A stretch of 64,000 nucleotides of DNA from contig JAEWQP010000034.1 of the NCBI GenBank assembly GCA_023399155.1, positions 1-64,000 on the forward strand, in the 5' to 3' direction. The first letter of the stretch is position 1. Each line of letters begins with the position of its first letter. Below are positions 9,073 to 17,011 of the stretch, piece by piece. The notes beneath the pieces were generated by a model. It saw only the letters and a list, made by a program, of their open reading frames with translations, ran no database searches and was not told the DNA's origin. Source of the stretch: Verrucomicrobiota bacterium. Its GTDB lineage: Bacteria; Verrucomicrobiota; Verrucomicrobiia; Opitutales; Opitutaceae. The translations under genes and the position numbers were made by a program.

Positions 9073-10290
9073 ATGGGGCTTCTTGCGCGGTGGCGGGGTC
9101 CGCGCACGCTGCCCGGCTCCATGGCATTGGACCCAGGTGATGACGCTTCCGTTCTCGGCCGATTCGTTGGGAAGGACGGATTCGGCGTCCATGCAGCCTC
9201 CCAATATCGGACGCTGATTCGCGTCCTCGACGCTGCTCCCGGGCTGCTACCGCGGTCGCACCGGCATGGAAGCCTGGATCTCGTCCCGCCCGATGACTGG
9301 ACTTCGGGCTTCTTTCCGGGCTGTCTCTGGCTGTTGCATGAACTCACGGGCGAGATCGACCTCGCAGATGCGGCGCGACGCTTCACCGACCGCCTCCGCG
9401 ACGTGCCGCGGATGAAGCACACGCATGACCTGGGATTCATGGTCGAGTGCAGCTTCGGAAACGCCTGGCGGCTCAGGCGTGATACCGCTGATGCGGCGGC
9501 GATGGTCGAGGCGGCGCATTCGCTCGCCGGACGTTTTGATCCCCGGGTCGGCCTGATACGGTCGTGGGATTTTGGTGACTGGCGCTACCCGGTCATCATC
9601 GACAACATGATGAATCTCGGGCTGCTGTTCGAGGCCGCGGAGCTGAGCGGGAACGGGGCGCTCCGGGAGGTCGCCCGCAGACACGCCGACCGGACGATGG
9701 AGACTCACTTTCGCCCGGACGGAAGCTGCGTCCACCTTGCCGATTTTGATCCCGAGACGGGGAACCTGTTGGCGCGGCAGACCGTGCAGGGACACAGCGA
9801 CACCTCCGCCTGGTCGCGCGGTCAGGCGTGGGCGATCCATGGATTCTCAGCCATGTATCGATGGACAGGCGACGACCGATACCGCCTGAGGGCGGAGCGC
9901 ACGGCTGCCTTCTGGCTGGAACATCCGCGACTTCCGGACGACGGGGTGCCGTATTGGGATTTCGACGACCCAGCCATCCCACACGCGCAGCGCGATTCGT
10001 CCGCCGCGGCCGTGGCGGCATCGGCCTTTGTCCATCTTGCCGGGAATGGGGCAGGCAGCAGCGCACGTGTGTGGATCCGGTGCGCGGAGCGGATTCTTCG
10101 TTCCCTGCTTTCCCCGTCTTATCTCGCGGCAGTTGGGGAGAACGGCGGGTTTCTCCTGAGGCACGGGGTTGGATTCCTGCCCGTGGACAAGGAGATCGAC
10201 GTGCCGCTCGCCTATGGCGATTATTACCTTCTTGAGGCGCTCGTCCGTCTGAGACGGATACGTGCTGCCGTTACGTCCGGGCTTCGCTGA
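9073..10290 (+). CDS. Unsaturated glucuronyl hydrolase, glycoside hydrolase family 88
   Basis: The 405-residue protein has the GH88 landmarks in order: DDWTSGFFPG, THDLGFM, IIDNMMNL, GHSDTSAWSRGQAW and AYGDYYLLEAL. In studied UGL enzymes the two key aspartates lie in the HDLGF and DxMxNL blocks, and both are present here. These enzymes hydrate the 4,5-unsaturated uronic acid left at the non-reducing end by polysaccharide lyases and so release a keto sugar. No signal peptide is apparent, so it probably acts on imported oligosaccharides in the cytoplasm. It converges on the GH30 gene. With the sulfatase and beta-helix protein it indicates use of a uronic-acid glycan; the parent polymer cannot be named from this sequence. 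Confidence 0.93.
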   Translation: MGLLARWRGPRTLPGSMALDPGDDASVLGRFVGKDGFGVHAASQYRTLIRVLDAAPGLLPRSHRHGSLDLVPPDDWTSGFFPGCLWLLHELTGEIDLADAARRFTDRLRDVPRMKHTHDLGFMVECSFGNAWRLRRDTADAAAMVEAAHSLAGRFDPRVGLIRSWDFGDWRYPVIIDNMMNLGLLFEAAELSGNGALREVARRHADRTMETHFRPDGSCVHLADFDPETGNLLARQTVQGHSDTSAWSRGQAWAIHGFSAMYRWTGDDRYRLRAERTAAFWLEHPRLPDDGVPYWDFDDPAIPHAQRDSSAAAVAASAFVHLAGNGAGSSARVWIRCAERILRSLLSPSYLAAVGENGGFLLRHGVGFLPVDKEIDVPLAYGDYYLLEALVRLRRIRAAVTSGLR

Positions 10291-10342
10291 GCCCAGCTGC
10301 TGGCGGTCAGGCAGCCGCAACGGCTGCCGCCGCCGGGTTCCA

Positions 10343-11863
10343 TCATCGGAGGCGGCCGACCAGCGTCGCGATCGACGGCCCCGGGAGGTTGATCCGCACG
10401 ATTCCTTCGCCCGATCCGGGCGGGGCGATCTCGGCATGCATGGCTTTCCCATCCGTGAGGTAGGAGCGACAAGCCTCGATGAAGGGAGACTCGACGGCCA
10501 GGTCGTGCGGCTCGGTGGTCGGGTTGATCGCGACCAGGACCAACTCATCACGATCGACGTGGAGGTAGGCGCTCACCAGCAGACCCCCTGCATCGGGGAT
10601 CTCCACCTCCACGCGTATCGCGCCGGGCCGAATATGGCGCCAGTAGTGCATCGCCGCGTGCGTCTTCGGCGTGGCGCGGGTCCATTCCATGAAATCGTGG
10701 TCCGATGGCTGCCCGGGGCTGCTGGCGAGCTGCCAGCCGGTGAAGAGGCTTACATTGGCCCGTGAAAGGGCGATATGCAGGCGCGGAGCGATGCCTGTCG
10801 TGACCGGTTCGGGCCAGGCGTGGCCGCCCGAGCCGCCCTCGGTGATCCAGTAGGGCAGGCCGAGGTGCCTGACCGACTGCCAGTAGGCGACGGCATCGTT
10901 GTTCCCATCCGCCCGTACCCCGTCGCTGTACCCGTGAGTCGCCAGGACATCGAAATAGCGCGCGGCTCCCGAACCGATCAGGGCGTCGACGTAGGGCCGG
11001 TGGCGCTGAGAGTCGCCGTAGTGCGCCAGGGTCATGTCCTCGGGTCCGAAGAAGAGCGGTTTGCGCACGCCCTCGGCCGCGAACATCTCGCCGGTGACCT
11101 CGACAATCCTGGCGTATTCATCGGGCGTGTACAGCGTGGACTCAAACCACTGCGTGAAAAGCGGCTCGTTCTGCAGGCTGATGGCGAAGAACGGCGTGCC
11201 CTGCGACTCCATGTGGCGTGCCCATTCCACGATCCACTTGGCGAAGTGCCGGTATCGGTCGGGACGCAGGCGATTGTCGTGGTCGTAGTCGCGATTGGAA
11301 TCGAGCAGGTAGCCGCTCCGCGTGCCCATGCGACTGCCATTTTCCTTCATCCACGCCGGCGCACTCCAAACCGAACCGATGACGCGAACCTCGGGCTTCA
11401 AGGTCACCAGGCGTTTCGCCCAGTCGACGTTGGCCTTGCCTCGCATGCCCTCACCGGTCCAGCGGAACTTCTCGTGGGTGATGTCGCGCCAATCGGAAAT
11501 CTCCGCGGGCGAGACTCCTCCCCACATGTCCAGGCGGAACATGCTCAGGCCGAGTTCCTCAACCGCGAAACGGGCGAAGGCGTCGCTGTAGAAAAGGGCA
11601 TAGTGCGGCGCGGTCCAGGCGTTGATCGAACAGCCGAATCCCTCAATCGTCTGGTGCCGCACCTCCGGCCGTACGACGGCGCGCACCTCCTGGGGACTGT
11701 TCGGAGCCGCGTGGGCGGAGGAGCAGAAGCTGCACGCTCCCGCGAGTGTCAGCGCGGCCCACAGTCCGGGACGCCGAATGATGATACTCAAGCGTGCGGC
11801 AATCATACGGGTAGGATGAGTGCTGTAGGAGGCGGAGCTTGGCGCGAGGATGCGTCGGTTCAT
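10343..11863 (-). CDS. Secreted glycoside hydrolase family 30 enzyme
   Basis: The 506-residue precursor has an export signal (hydrophobic LWAALTLAGACSFCSSAHA) and then HQTIEGFGCSINAWT, the typical opening of GH30 barrels. The acid/base glutamate lies in SLQNEP and the nucleophile glutamate in WITEGGSGG, at the usual spacing. A C-terminal beta-sandwich (from about residue 415) accompanies the TIM barrel as in GH30. Members cleave beta-glucosyl, beta-xylosyl, beta-fucosyl or glucuronoxylan bonds; subfamily cannot be fixed by eye. A second ATG at 11806 would give a shorter, more typical signal sequence. It is transcribed towards GH88 with 52 bp between the stops. Confidence 0.92.
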   Translation of the reverse strand: MNRRILAPSSASYSTHPTRMIAARLSIIIRRPGLWAALTLAGACSFCSSAHAAPNSPQEVRAVVRPEVRHQTIEGFGCSINAWTAPHYALFYSDAFARFAVEELGLSMFRLDMWGGVSPAEISDWRDITHEKFRWTGEGMRGKANVDWAKRLVTLKPEVRVIGSVWSAPAWMKENGSRMGTRSGYLLDSNRDYDHDNRLRPDRYRHFAKWIVEWARHMESQGTPFFAISLQNEPLFTQWFESTLYTPDEYARIVEVTGEMFAAEGVRKPLFFGPEDMTLAHYGDSQRHRPYVDALIGSGAARYFDVLATHGYSDGVRADGNNDAVAYWQSVRHLGLPYWITEGGSGGHAWPEPVTTGIAPRLHIALSRANVSLFTGWQLASSPGQPSDHDFMEWTRATPKTHAAMHYWRHIRPGAIRVEVEIPDAGGLLVSAYLHVDRDELVLVAINPTTEPHDLAVESPFIEACRSYLTDGKAMHAEIAPPGSGEGIVRINLPGPSIATLVGRLR

Positions 11864-11998
11864 CCGGTTGAACGACGGTGGTGTCCCCTGCCTCAGAACT
11901 TTCGGACCACCTCGGCCGCCAAGATCTCGAGGTTCATGGGAGAGCTAACCCCGTCGCTTCTCTACGAATCCCACGAACTTTAGTTTGAGCATCGGGCG

Positions 11999-13303
11999 TT
12001 GCTGCTAGTGCCTCGGGATTGGCAGCGTGAAGAACTGCCGAATGTCCCCCGCCGGACCCGATGGCTCGGCGCGAGGAACGACGCGAGGTGGTTTGGCCTG
12101 AACATGGGCAACAACGGGGGCTTCCGCCGCGGCTTCGCCGATCACGAGCACCTGCACGATCTCGGCCTGATCCACATGAACGGTCGCATCTATGACCCGC
12201 TGATTGGGCGCATGCTCAGCGCGGACATCGTAGTGCAGGCCCCGGGAAACCTGCAGTCGTATAACCGATATACCTACGTTAACAATAACCCGCTTTCGCT
12301 TGTAGATCCTTCAGGGTTCTTCTGGGAGAAAGTTTGGGGCTCGGTGAAGAACTGGTACAACCGCCAGATTGAGGCGGGAGAAAAGCGCGTCAATCAAGCA
12401 GCAGTAGGGACGGCTATTCAGTCAGCCGTCAGTGCGCTTGGCTTGGGCACCGCCGCAGCAAACGGAACTCTCACCCAAGCACAGCACCAGCAGATTTACT
12501 GGCACGCATGGAACTCTCTATCCAACAATCTCGATGCTCAATACGAAATGGCCGGGATGACGGCTGCGGCAAATCGTGCGAGCGAAGCGACCGAGCGTGT
12601 TACCCTCGACTACGTTGTTGATGGATGGAACTGGTTTGTCGCGGACTTCAACTACGGTGCCCAACAGACTTTTCAGCCGATCGCGCGAGGGTTCGAATTT
12701 GTCCGTTCAACCGTCGCCGACCTAGCGGAGGCTGCTGCGCCATATGTTGGCTTCCCAACCGGAGGTGCGACCGCAGAGCTTGCTGGCGGAGCATTTGACG
12801 GGTTTGCCGCGGTTGGCGGCATTGAAGCATCGGTTGGCAAGATTCTGGGTGCCGGGAGAAGTGTGATCTCCGTTGAAAGCGTCGCTATCAATCCACGATT
12901 GGCAGGGCGTCTTGATGCTTGGAGATCCTATGTCGCGAACGGAGGAACGCTGGACATGAAGAGTTGGGTATCTGCCACCCAGCGACAATATGGAGGTGTT
13001 AGCGGCGGTTATTGGTCTGGCTATGCGGATTGGGCGCGAAGCGTCGAGAGCATCCATGGCAACTCTGCAATGAGCTCCAGATTGGCGTATCTGTACCGCC
13101 TGGACTCTTCTGCCGGGGAGTTCCTCAAGTGGGGAATCTCGCAAAATCCAGCCAAGCGCTACTCAGGGACCTTCATGCTGGATAAACAAATGACGATCAT
13201 TGACAGTGGTGCGCGGTCACAGATGCTGCGCCTCGAGAGAACGCTAACCGAGGCCCAGCCGGGTCCCTTGAACTTTGAGCCGTGGGCCGGAGCTGCACGC
13301 TAA
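11999..13303 (+). CDS. Orphan Rhs C-terminal tip with GIY-YIG/URI-like nuclease toxin domain
   Basis: The frame contains only the end of an Rhs core: LGLIHMNGRIYDPLIGRMLS, SYNRYTYVNNNPLSLVDPSG. Past this core border (about residue 107) the sequence is unlike the core, as in polymorphic toxins. The last 70 residues read like a GIY-YIG/URI nuclease: YLYRLDSSAG, KWGISQNPAKRYS with the expected Arg, LERTL with the expected metal-binding Glu, and PGPLNFEPWAG. The large N-terminal cage is absent, so this is an orphan tip, possibly silent, that could be recombined onto a full Rhs protein. The 5' end is uncertain: the frame opens at 11984 and the listed start is a TTG. GC and codon use are lower than in flanking core genes. 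A probable immunity gene follows after 2 bp. Confidence 0.75.
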   Translation: MLLVPRDWQREELPNVPRRTRWLGARNDARWFGLNMGNNGGFRRGFADHEHLHDLGLIHMNGRIYDPLIGRMLSADIVVQAPGNLQSYNRYTYVNNNPLSLVDPSGFFWEKVWGSVKNWYNRQIEAGEKRVNQAAVGTAIQSAVSALGLGTAAANGTLTQAQHQQIYWHAWNSLSNNLDAQYEMAGMTAAANRASEATERVTLDYVVDGWNWFVADFNYGAQQTFQPIARGFEFVRSTVADLAEAAAPYVGFPTGGATAELAGGAFDGFAAVGGIEASVGKILGAGRSVISVESVAINPRLAGRLDAWRSYVANGGTLDMKSWVSATQRQYGGVSGGYWSGYADWARSVESIHGNSAMSSRLAYLYRLDSSAGEFLKWGISQNPAKRYSGTFMLDKQMTIIDSGARSQMLRLERTLTEAQPGPLNFEPWAGAAR

Positions 13304-13305
13304 GC

Positions 13306-13725
13306 ATGATTTACATAGGATCAGTCTTGGGAGGACCGGAACTCCACGAGTCGCCAGTGGCGGTGCTTTTCAGAAGGATTGCACAGGCAGTGGTGAACTT
13401 GAGAGGCCAATTCTCCGTCGGATCGGTTCCCGCGGTGAATGTCGTGTTCTTCGTTCCGGGAAGTTTACAGCAGCCTGATTTCGCCGAGATACGCGAAAGT
13501 ACGTTCTCAAAGAAGCAGAAGCTTCTCTTGATTCAGGTTCCGCTCCCGGTGAATGCGATGAGCATGGAAGAGGTCCGTGCCTTTGTCGTGACCGCTTTGC
13601 ACAAGGCAAATGCACTCGCGTTTCACTTCTATCAAGACCGAGAGATGCAGTTTCCTTTGCGCCAAGCGGAGGAACTGGTGGCTAACCTCGAAGCAGAGCT
13701 CCAGAGAGGTTTTTCCACAGATTGA
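13306..13725 (+). CDS. Probable immunity protein for the adjacent Rhs toxin tip
   Basis: The 139-residue protein starts at an ATG only 2 bp after the toxin stop codon, the arrangement usual for toxin-immunity pairs. It begins MIYIGSVLGGPELHESPVA and has NVVFFVPGS and STFSKKQKLLLIQVPLP. It has no signal peptide or membrane segment and should be cytoplasmic, as needed to neutralise an incoming nuclease. I do not recognise a named immunity family with certainty. The call rests on position, size and lack of other function. An upstream in-frame start would overlap the toxin gene and is not needed. Confidence 0.65.
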   Translation: MIYIGSVLGGPELHESPVAVLFRRIAQAVVNLRGQFSVGSVPAVNVVFFVPGSLQQPDFAEIRESTFSKKQKLLLIQVPLPVNAMSMEEVRAFVVTALHKANALAFHFYQDREMQFPLRQAEELVANLEAELQRGFSTD

Positions 13726-13869
13726 GCAATTGGGCGGCAAACATCTCGCTGGGCTTCGGCTCCGCTCGGTCCGGCCAGCGAAACGGGGTGAGGCTTTTGG
13801 GGCATGTGTTCAGAAACGGACCGTTTATCGAACACGTAGTTAAAGAGTCCTGACATCGAGGAGGACTGA

Positions 13870-13932
13870 CCCGCCGAAAAGGCGGGGGGATTTTCGAACG
13901 ACGCCCGGGGCGACATGCCCCGGGCGTTTTGC
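13870..13932 (+). terminator. Two successive GC-rich hairpins, second a likely rho-independent terminator
   Basis: A first stem CCCGCC/GGCGGG lies at 13870-13886 and is followed by ATTTT. A stronger one, GCCCGGGG/CCCCGGGC with a 7-nt loop, lies at 13903-13925 and is followed by GTTTTGCGTTT. It would end transcription of the toxin-immunity pair and roughly marks the left side of the mobile element. Confidence 0.7.
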
Positions 13933-14027
13933 GTTTCTGGCGCCCACGCATCAGAACCGAAGCGCGGAGGTGCGCAGCTGTTCCGCCGCTCTCGGGGATG
14001 TCATGTGCGATTGGCTATAGTCATATC

Positions 14028-14288
14028 ATGCCACGCACAGCCGATCACTTCCGAGATTACGCGTTTCCTGAGCCCACTCATCAGGAGCGGGGCGCGGGGA
14101 TGGCCACTTTTTACGACGGCATGAGTGTATCCACTCAGTGGAGCAAAATCGTCAAAAACCAGGCCGAAGCGGATCCTTCGAATCAACCCGCGAGCATCCA
14201 ATGGTTTACGCGGCTTTGCGAAAGAGCGCCGAAGGTCCGTCCGCACGGCTATAGTCATGGTAGGCCAACTACAGGCCTTCCGCGTTAG
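14028..14288 (+). CDS. Small hypothetical protein of the element's left end
   Basis: An 86-residue frame starts at ATG 14028. A TATAGT hexamer at 14016-14021 sits just upstream at a distance that would suit a leaderless transcript, but I see no clear -35. The protein is polar, with no membrane segment (MATFYDGMSVSTQWSKIV in the middle), and I do not recognise it. The 12-mer GGCTATAGTCAT occurs just before the start (14013-14024) and again inside the 3' end (14247-14258), in the same frame. It could equally be a non-coding boundary region. Confidence 0.3.
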   Translation: MPRTADHFRDYAFPEPTHQERGAGMATFYDGMSVSTQWSKIVKNQAEADPSNQPASIQWFTRLCERAPKVRPHGYSHGRPTTGLPR

Positions 14289-14323
14289 AACTTCGATTTT
14301 CCTGTTACATTGAGATAAGGACC

Positions 14324-14938
14324 ATGAAAGCCGCCATCTACGCCCGCGTCAGCACAGCCGACCAGACCCTCGCGGGTCAGGAGTCGGACCTTGCGGCGTA
14401 TTGCCAGGGGCGTGGCTGGGAGCCGGTGGTGTTCCGCGACGTGCAGAGCGGAGCGGAGGCGGCGCGGCCCGGGCTGGAAGCGATGCTGCAGGCAGTGCGC
14501 CGTGGCCAGGTGCGCGCCATCGTGTGCGTGAAGCTCGACCGGCTGGGCCGTTCGCTGATCCACCTCGCCTTGATCGTGGATGAGTTGTCGCGGCTGAACG
14601 TCCCGATCATCTGCACCAGCCAGGGCATCGACACCAGCCACGACAACCCGGTGGGCCGGCTGCAACTGAGTGTGCTAATGGCGGTCGCCGAGTTCGAGCG
14701 CAGCCTGATCCGCGAGCGCACGGTCGCGGGCCTGAAGGCCGCGCGTGCGCGTGGGGCAAAGATCGGCCGACCGGTGAAGGCCACGCCGACCCATCGCGAG
14801 CAAATCCGCAGCCTGCGCGAGGCGGGCCAAAGCCTGCGACAAATCGCCGCGGCGGTGGGGTTGGCCGCGTCCACGGTGAGCGCGGTGCTGCGTGAGGCTG
14901 GTGCTTGCGAGGCCGAGCGGCCGGAGGTGGCCGCATGA
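14324..14938 (+). CDS. Serine recombinase, resolvase/invertase family
   Basis: The 204-residue protein opens with AAIYARVSTADQT, where the Ser of the YARVST block is the nucleophile. It continues with VKLDRLGRS, the conserved arginine region, and EFERSLIRERT on the long E helix. A C-terminal helix-turn-helix of the resolvase type ends it (SLREAGQSLRQIAAAVGLAASTVSAVLREAG). Size and layout are those of small resolvases such as those that resolve plasmid or transposon dimers, rather than large serine integrases. It is the first gene of the element's left block and reads towards the relaxase-like gene. A likely role is dimer resolution of a circular form. Confidence 0.93.
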   Translation: MKAAIYARVSTADQTLAGQESDLAAYCQGRGWEPVVFRDVQSGAEAARPGLEAMLQAVRRGQVRAIVCVKLDRLGRSLIHLALIVDELSRLNVPIICTSQGIDTSHDNPVGRLQLSVLMAVAEFERSLIRERTVAGLKAARARGAKIGRPVKATPTHREQIRSLREAGQSLRQIAAAVGLAASTVSAVLREAGACEAERPEVAA

Positions 14939-15067
14939 GCGCGCGCGTGGTCCAGGGTTTGGGCGAGCTGGGCGACGGCATCGCATTGCGATGCCTACCC
15001 GCGGGGCGGGTGGGCCCAGCGGCGGGGCAGGTATGTGTATCCGCCATCATCACACGCGCTGCGAGAT

Positions 15068-15117
15068 GCAGTTTTGTGCGCACGAATCGGACCCCGATTC
15101 TGTGCGCACAAAACTGC
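15068..15117. repeat. Near-perfect 50-nt inverted repeat, candidate oriT or nicking/initiator site
   Basis: The left arm (15068-15090) starts GCAGTTTTGTGCGCAC and the right arm (15094-15117) is its reverse complement, apart from one extra base, with a 3-nt loop. The core TGTGCGCACA is itself palindromic. It lies about 80 bp upstream of the relaxase-like start, the usual place for an oriT or double-strand origin. There is no T-run after it, so it does not look like a terminator. Confidence 0.6.
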
Positions 15118-15196
15118 CCTCGCCAGGGGAGGGGCTTATCGCCCCTCGCCCTGGACCCCACCCACACGGCGCGCGCTGGCCTGCCGCATCCTCTTT

Positions 15197-16135
15197 ATGT
15201 CAACCCATACACGCGCGCGAACCCGACGGCAGCTGCGGCATCCCGCCAGCCGCTGCCGCTCCCATCGAGAAGACAAGCGCCAGGGCGAGGCCCGGCGCGA
15301 AAAGCAGTGGGTGCCTGTCGAGGCACCCCAGCACCCGAGGCCGGAGCGCTCCTTTGCTCCACTGCAGGGCCACGAGTACACCTTCGACGGCTCGACGTGG
15401 AAACGCTGCGTGGGCGAGGAGGAGTTTGCGGACTACTTGGAAGCCGAGGCGAAGCGGCGCAACTGGTACATGGACCAGACGCAACGCAAGGGCGTGCCGG
15501 TGAAAATGAAACGCCCGGTGGCGACGCCCATCGAGGTGGTGACAACGACCTTCTCGCCGTGGCTGGCCGACTGGACAGCCGCGGAAATCGCAGCCCAGCG
15601 CGATCCGCGGCCGAAGTTGGCCTTGATCCGAAACGCGTGGCTGAAATCCGCTCAGGAGGCGTTTGCCGGACAGCGCTACGTTTTGGGGTATGCGTTCCAC
15701 TGCGACACGCCGTCAGCCCCACATATGGACGTCATCCTGAGTCGCAGCTCCGGGCAGGGCGATCGCATCGGCGAAACGGGGCTCAAGCTGGTGGGGCCCT
15801 GGTGTACTTCGACAGACAGACAAGTGCGCTCCGGAGCGAAGATCCGCGAGGACAAGCGCCGGCAGCTGACGCGCAGTGTCGCCAACTTCCGCAGCCGCTA
15901 CGGGGCGGAGGCGGTGCCGCTGGACGTGTCCTTGGCCCGCGCCTTCGACGCGGCGGCCGATGCCGTGTTGGGCGTGGAACTACAGCCCTACCGCGAGGCC
16001 TACGCCAAGCGCGTGCCGGAATTGGAGCGCCAGCACGCCGCGGCGCAACTGGCCGCCCTCCAGGCCGCGGAGGCGAAACTGCAGGAGCGGGTCAATCCAG
16101 CTCCTGAACCTGAACTTCCGTCCCTCGGACACTGA
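15197..16135 (+). CDS. Relaxase-like / replication-initiator-like protein of the mobile element
   Basis: The 312-residue protein has a basic N-terminus rich in Arg. Its only strong landmark is FHCDTPSAPHMDVILSR: H168-x-D170 and H176-x-D178. This resembles the metal-binding motif of HUH relaxases (HxDxxxxHxH) with Asp in place of the last His. A Tyr in RNWYMDQT near residue 94 could be the nucleophile, but the spacing is not proof. The C-terminal 50 residues (ERQHAAAQLAALQAAEAKL) are predicted coiled coil. It lies downstream of a hairpin and the resolvase, upstream of a small SSB-like gene. The function call is tentative; a plasmid-type replication initiator is the main alternative. Confidence 0.45.
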   Translation: MSTHTRARTRRQLRHPASRCRSHREDKRQGEARREKQWVPVEAPQHPRPERSFAPLQGHEYTFDGSTWKRCVGEEEFADYLEAEAKRRNWYMDQTQRKGVPVKMKRPVATPIEVVTTTFSPWLADWTAAEIAAQRDPRPKLALIRNAWLKSAQEAFAGQRYVLGYAFHCDTPSAPHMDVILSRSSGQGDRIGETGLKLVGPWCTSTDRQVRSGAKIREDKRRQLTRSVANFRSRYGAEAVPLDVSLARAFDAAADAVLGVELQPYREAYAKRVPELERQHAAAQLAALQAAEAKLQERVNPAPEPELPSLGH

Positions 16136-16157
16136 AGTCCGAACGGAGAATCCACCA

Positions 16158-16568
16158 ATGCAGAATAAACAATACAGGGGACTTGTCGTTGTGGCGCCAC
16201 CACACCTCAACCCCAAGCAGCAATCCGATTGCTACGTCTTTTCCGGCGTAGCGATCCCGAGCAACGATCCTTTCGCTTGCTCCTTCCGGGTGATCCCCTT
16301 GCCGGGGTTCACGATGCCAGAGAAGTTTGCGGCTGATGTGGCCGCCCAGAATCCGTTGCCGGGCAAGCTGGAGTTGTTCGCGACGGACTGGGACTTTGGC
16401 AGCTTCAGCTACAAATCGCCGGGATCCGGCGACCCGGTCGAAGCCCGGGCTGATGATGCAATGCAGCTGTCTCCGGAGCAGTTGCGTGAGCCCGCGAAAC
16501 AGCCGGAGAGGCCGCCCGAGCCGCCGCCCAGTGAGAATTATCCGGGAGGCTACGACATCGACTTTTAG
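16158..16568 (+). CDS. Small acidic-tailed protein, possibly SSB-like
   Basis: The 136-residue protein starts at ATG 16158, 22 bp after the relaxase-like gene. The first 95 residues are mixed beta-like (YRGLVVVAPP, CYVFSGVAIP, FRVIPLPG). A proline-rich linker (PERPPEPPPSE) leads to the terminal tip GGYDIDF. A disordered linker ending in acidic residues and a final Phe is the layout of single-stranded DNA-binding proteins, whose tip recruits partner proteins. I do not see a clear SSB signature in the folded part, so the assignment is a hypothesis. Its position in a replication cluster supports it. A terminator follows directly. Confidence 0.5.
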   Translation: MQNKQYRGLVVVAPPHLNPKQQSDCYVFSGVAIPSNDPFACSFRVIPLPGFTMPEKFAADVAAQNPLPGKLELFATDWDFGSFSYKSPGSGDPVEARADDAMQLSPEQLREPAKQPERPPEPPPSENYPGGYDIDF

Positions 16569-16582
16569 TCCAGTCGCGAAAA

Positions 16583-16625
16583 ACAAAACGGCCTGCGACA
16601 CTCATCGCAGGCCGTTTTTGTTTTG
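16583..16625. terminator. Bidirectional terminator between convergent genes
   Basis: The hairpin AAACGGCCTGCGA / TCGCAGGCCGTTT has flanking A and T runs on both sides (AACAAAACG before, CGTTTTTGTTTT after). It serves both the small plus-strand gene ending at 16568 and the minus-strand repressor gene ending at 16634. Confidence 0.92.
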
Positions 16626-16633
16626 GTGGCGGC

Positions 16634-16993
16634 TCAACCGGCCTGCTTCAGGAAGCCTTCGAGCATCTGCGCGACGATCTTTTGTTGGGTGCGCGGCAGT
16701 TGGTCGAGGCGTTCGGCGAGCTGCGCAAACTGCGAAGGCGGGCCGGGCTTCTTTGCCGTGCGCGGCGCGTCATTGAATAGCTCGCCGACGGTGACGCCGA
16801 AGAATGCGGCGACCTTCTCCACGACCTCCATGCTCGGGTTCTTCGCCGCGCGCTCGTAGTAGTTGACGCGCGAGCGTGTCATGCCGAGCGCGTCGGCGAG
16901 TTGCTCTTGGGACAATCCCTTCGCGATGCGGAACGCGGCCATGCGCTGGCCGAACTTTGGCGCTGGTTTGGTGGCAGGACGACCCCCGGGCAT
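16634..16993 (-). CDS. XRE-family (Cro/CI-like) transcriptional repressor
   Basis: The protein has a standard HTH_3 domain: FGQRMAAFRIAKGLSQEQLADALGMTRSRVNYYERAAKNPSM, here described by its parts GLSQEQLADALGM (helices 2-3) and YERAAKNPS. Then comes VAAFFGVTVGELF and a short C-terminal helix. It has no peptidase or dimerisation domain of the large CI type. I choose the ATG at 16991-16993 (119 aa) rather than the one at 17053. The earlier one would place the start inside a 9-bp inverted repeat that looks like the operator. It is divergent from the primase gene and is likely to control both itself and the primase. Confidence 0.88.
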   Translation of the reverse strand: MPGGRPATKPAPKFGQRMAAFRIAKGLSQEQLADALGMTRSRVNYYERAAKNPSMEVVEKVAAFFGVTVGELFNDAPRTAKKPGPPSQFAQLAERLDQLPRTQQKIVAQMLEGFLKQAG

Positions 16994-17011
16994 GGGCCAA
17001 TGATAGGCGAG

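Noticed and set aside
13790..13860. tmRNA-like or toxin fragment before the terminators
   Set aside because: A frame reading FRNGPFIEHVVKES ends here but has no start and no structure; it is too short to call.
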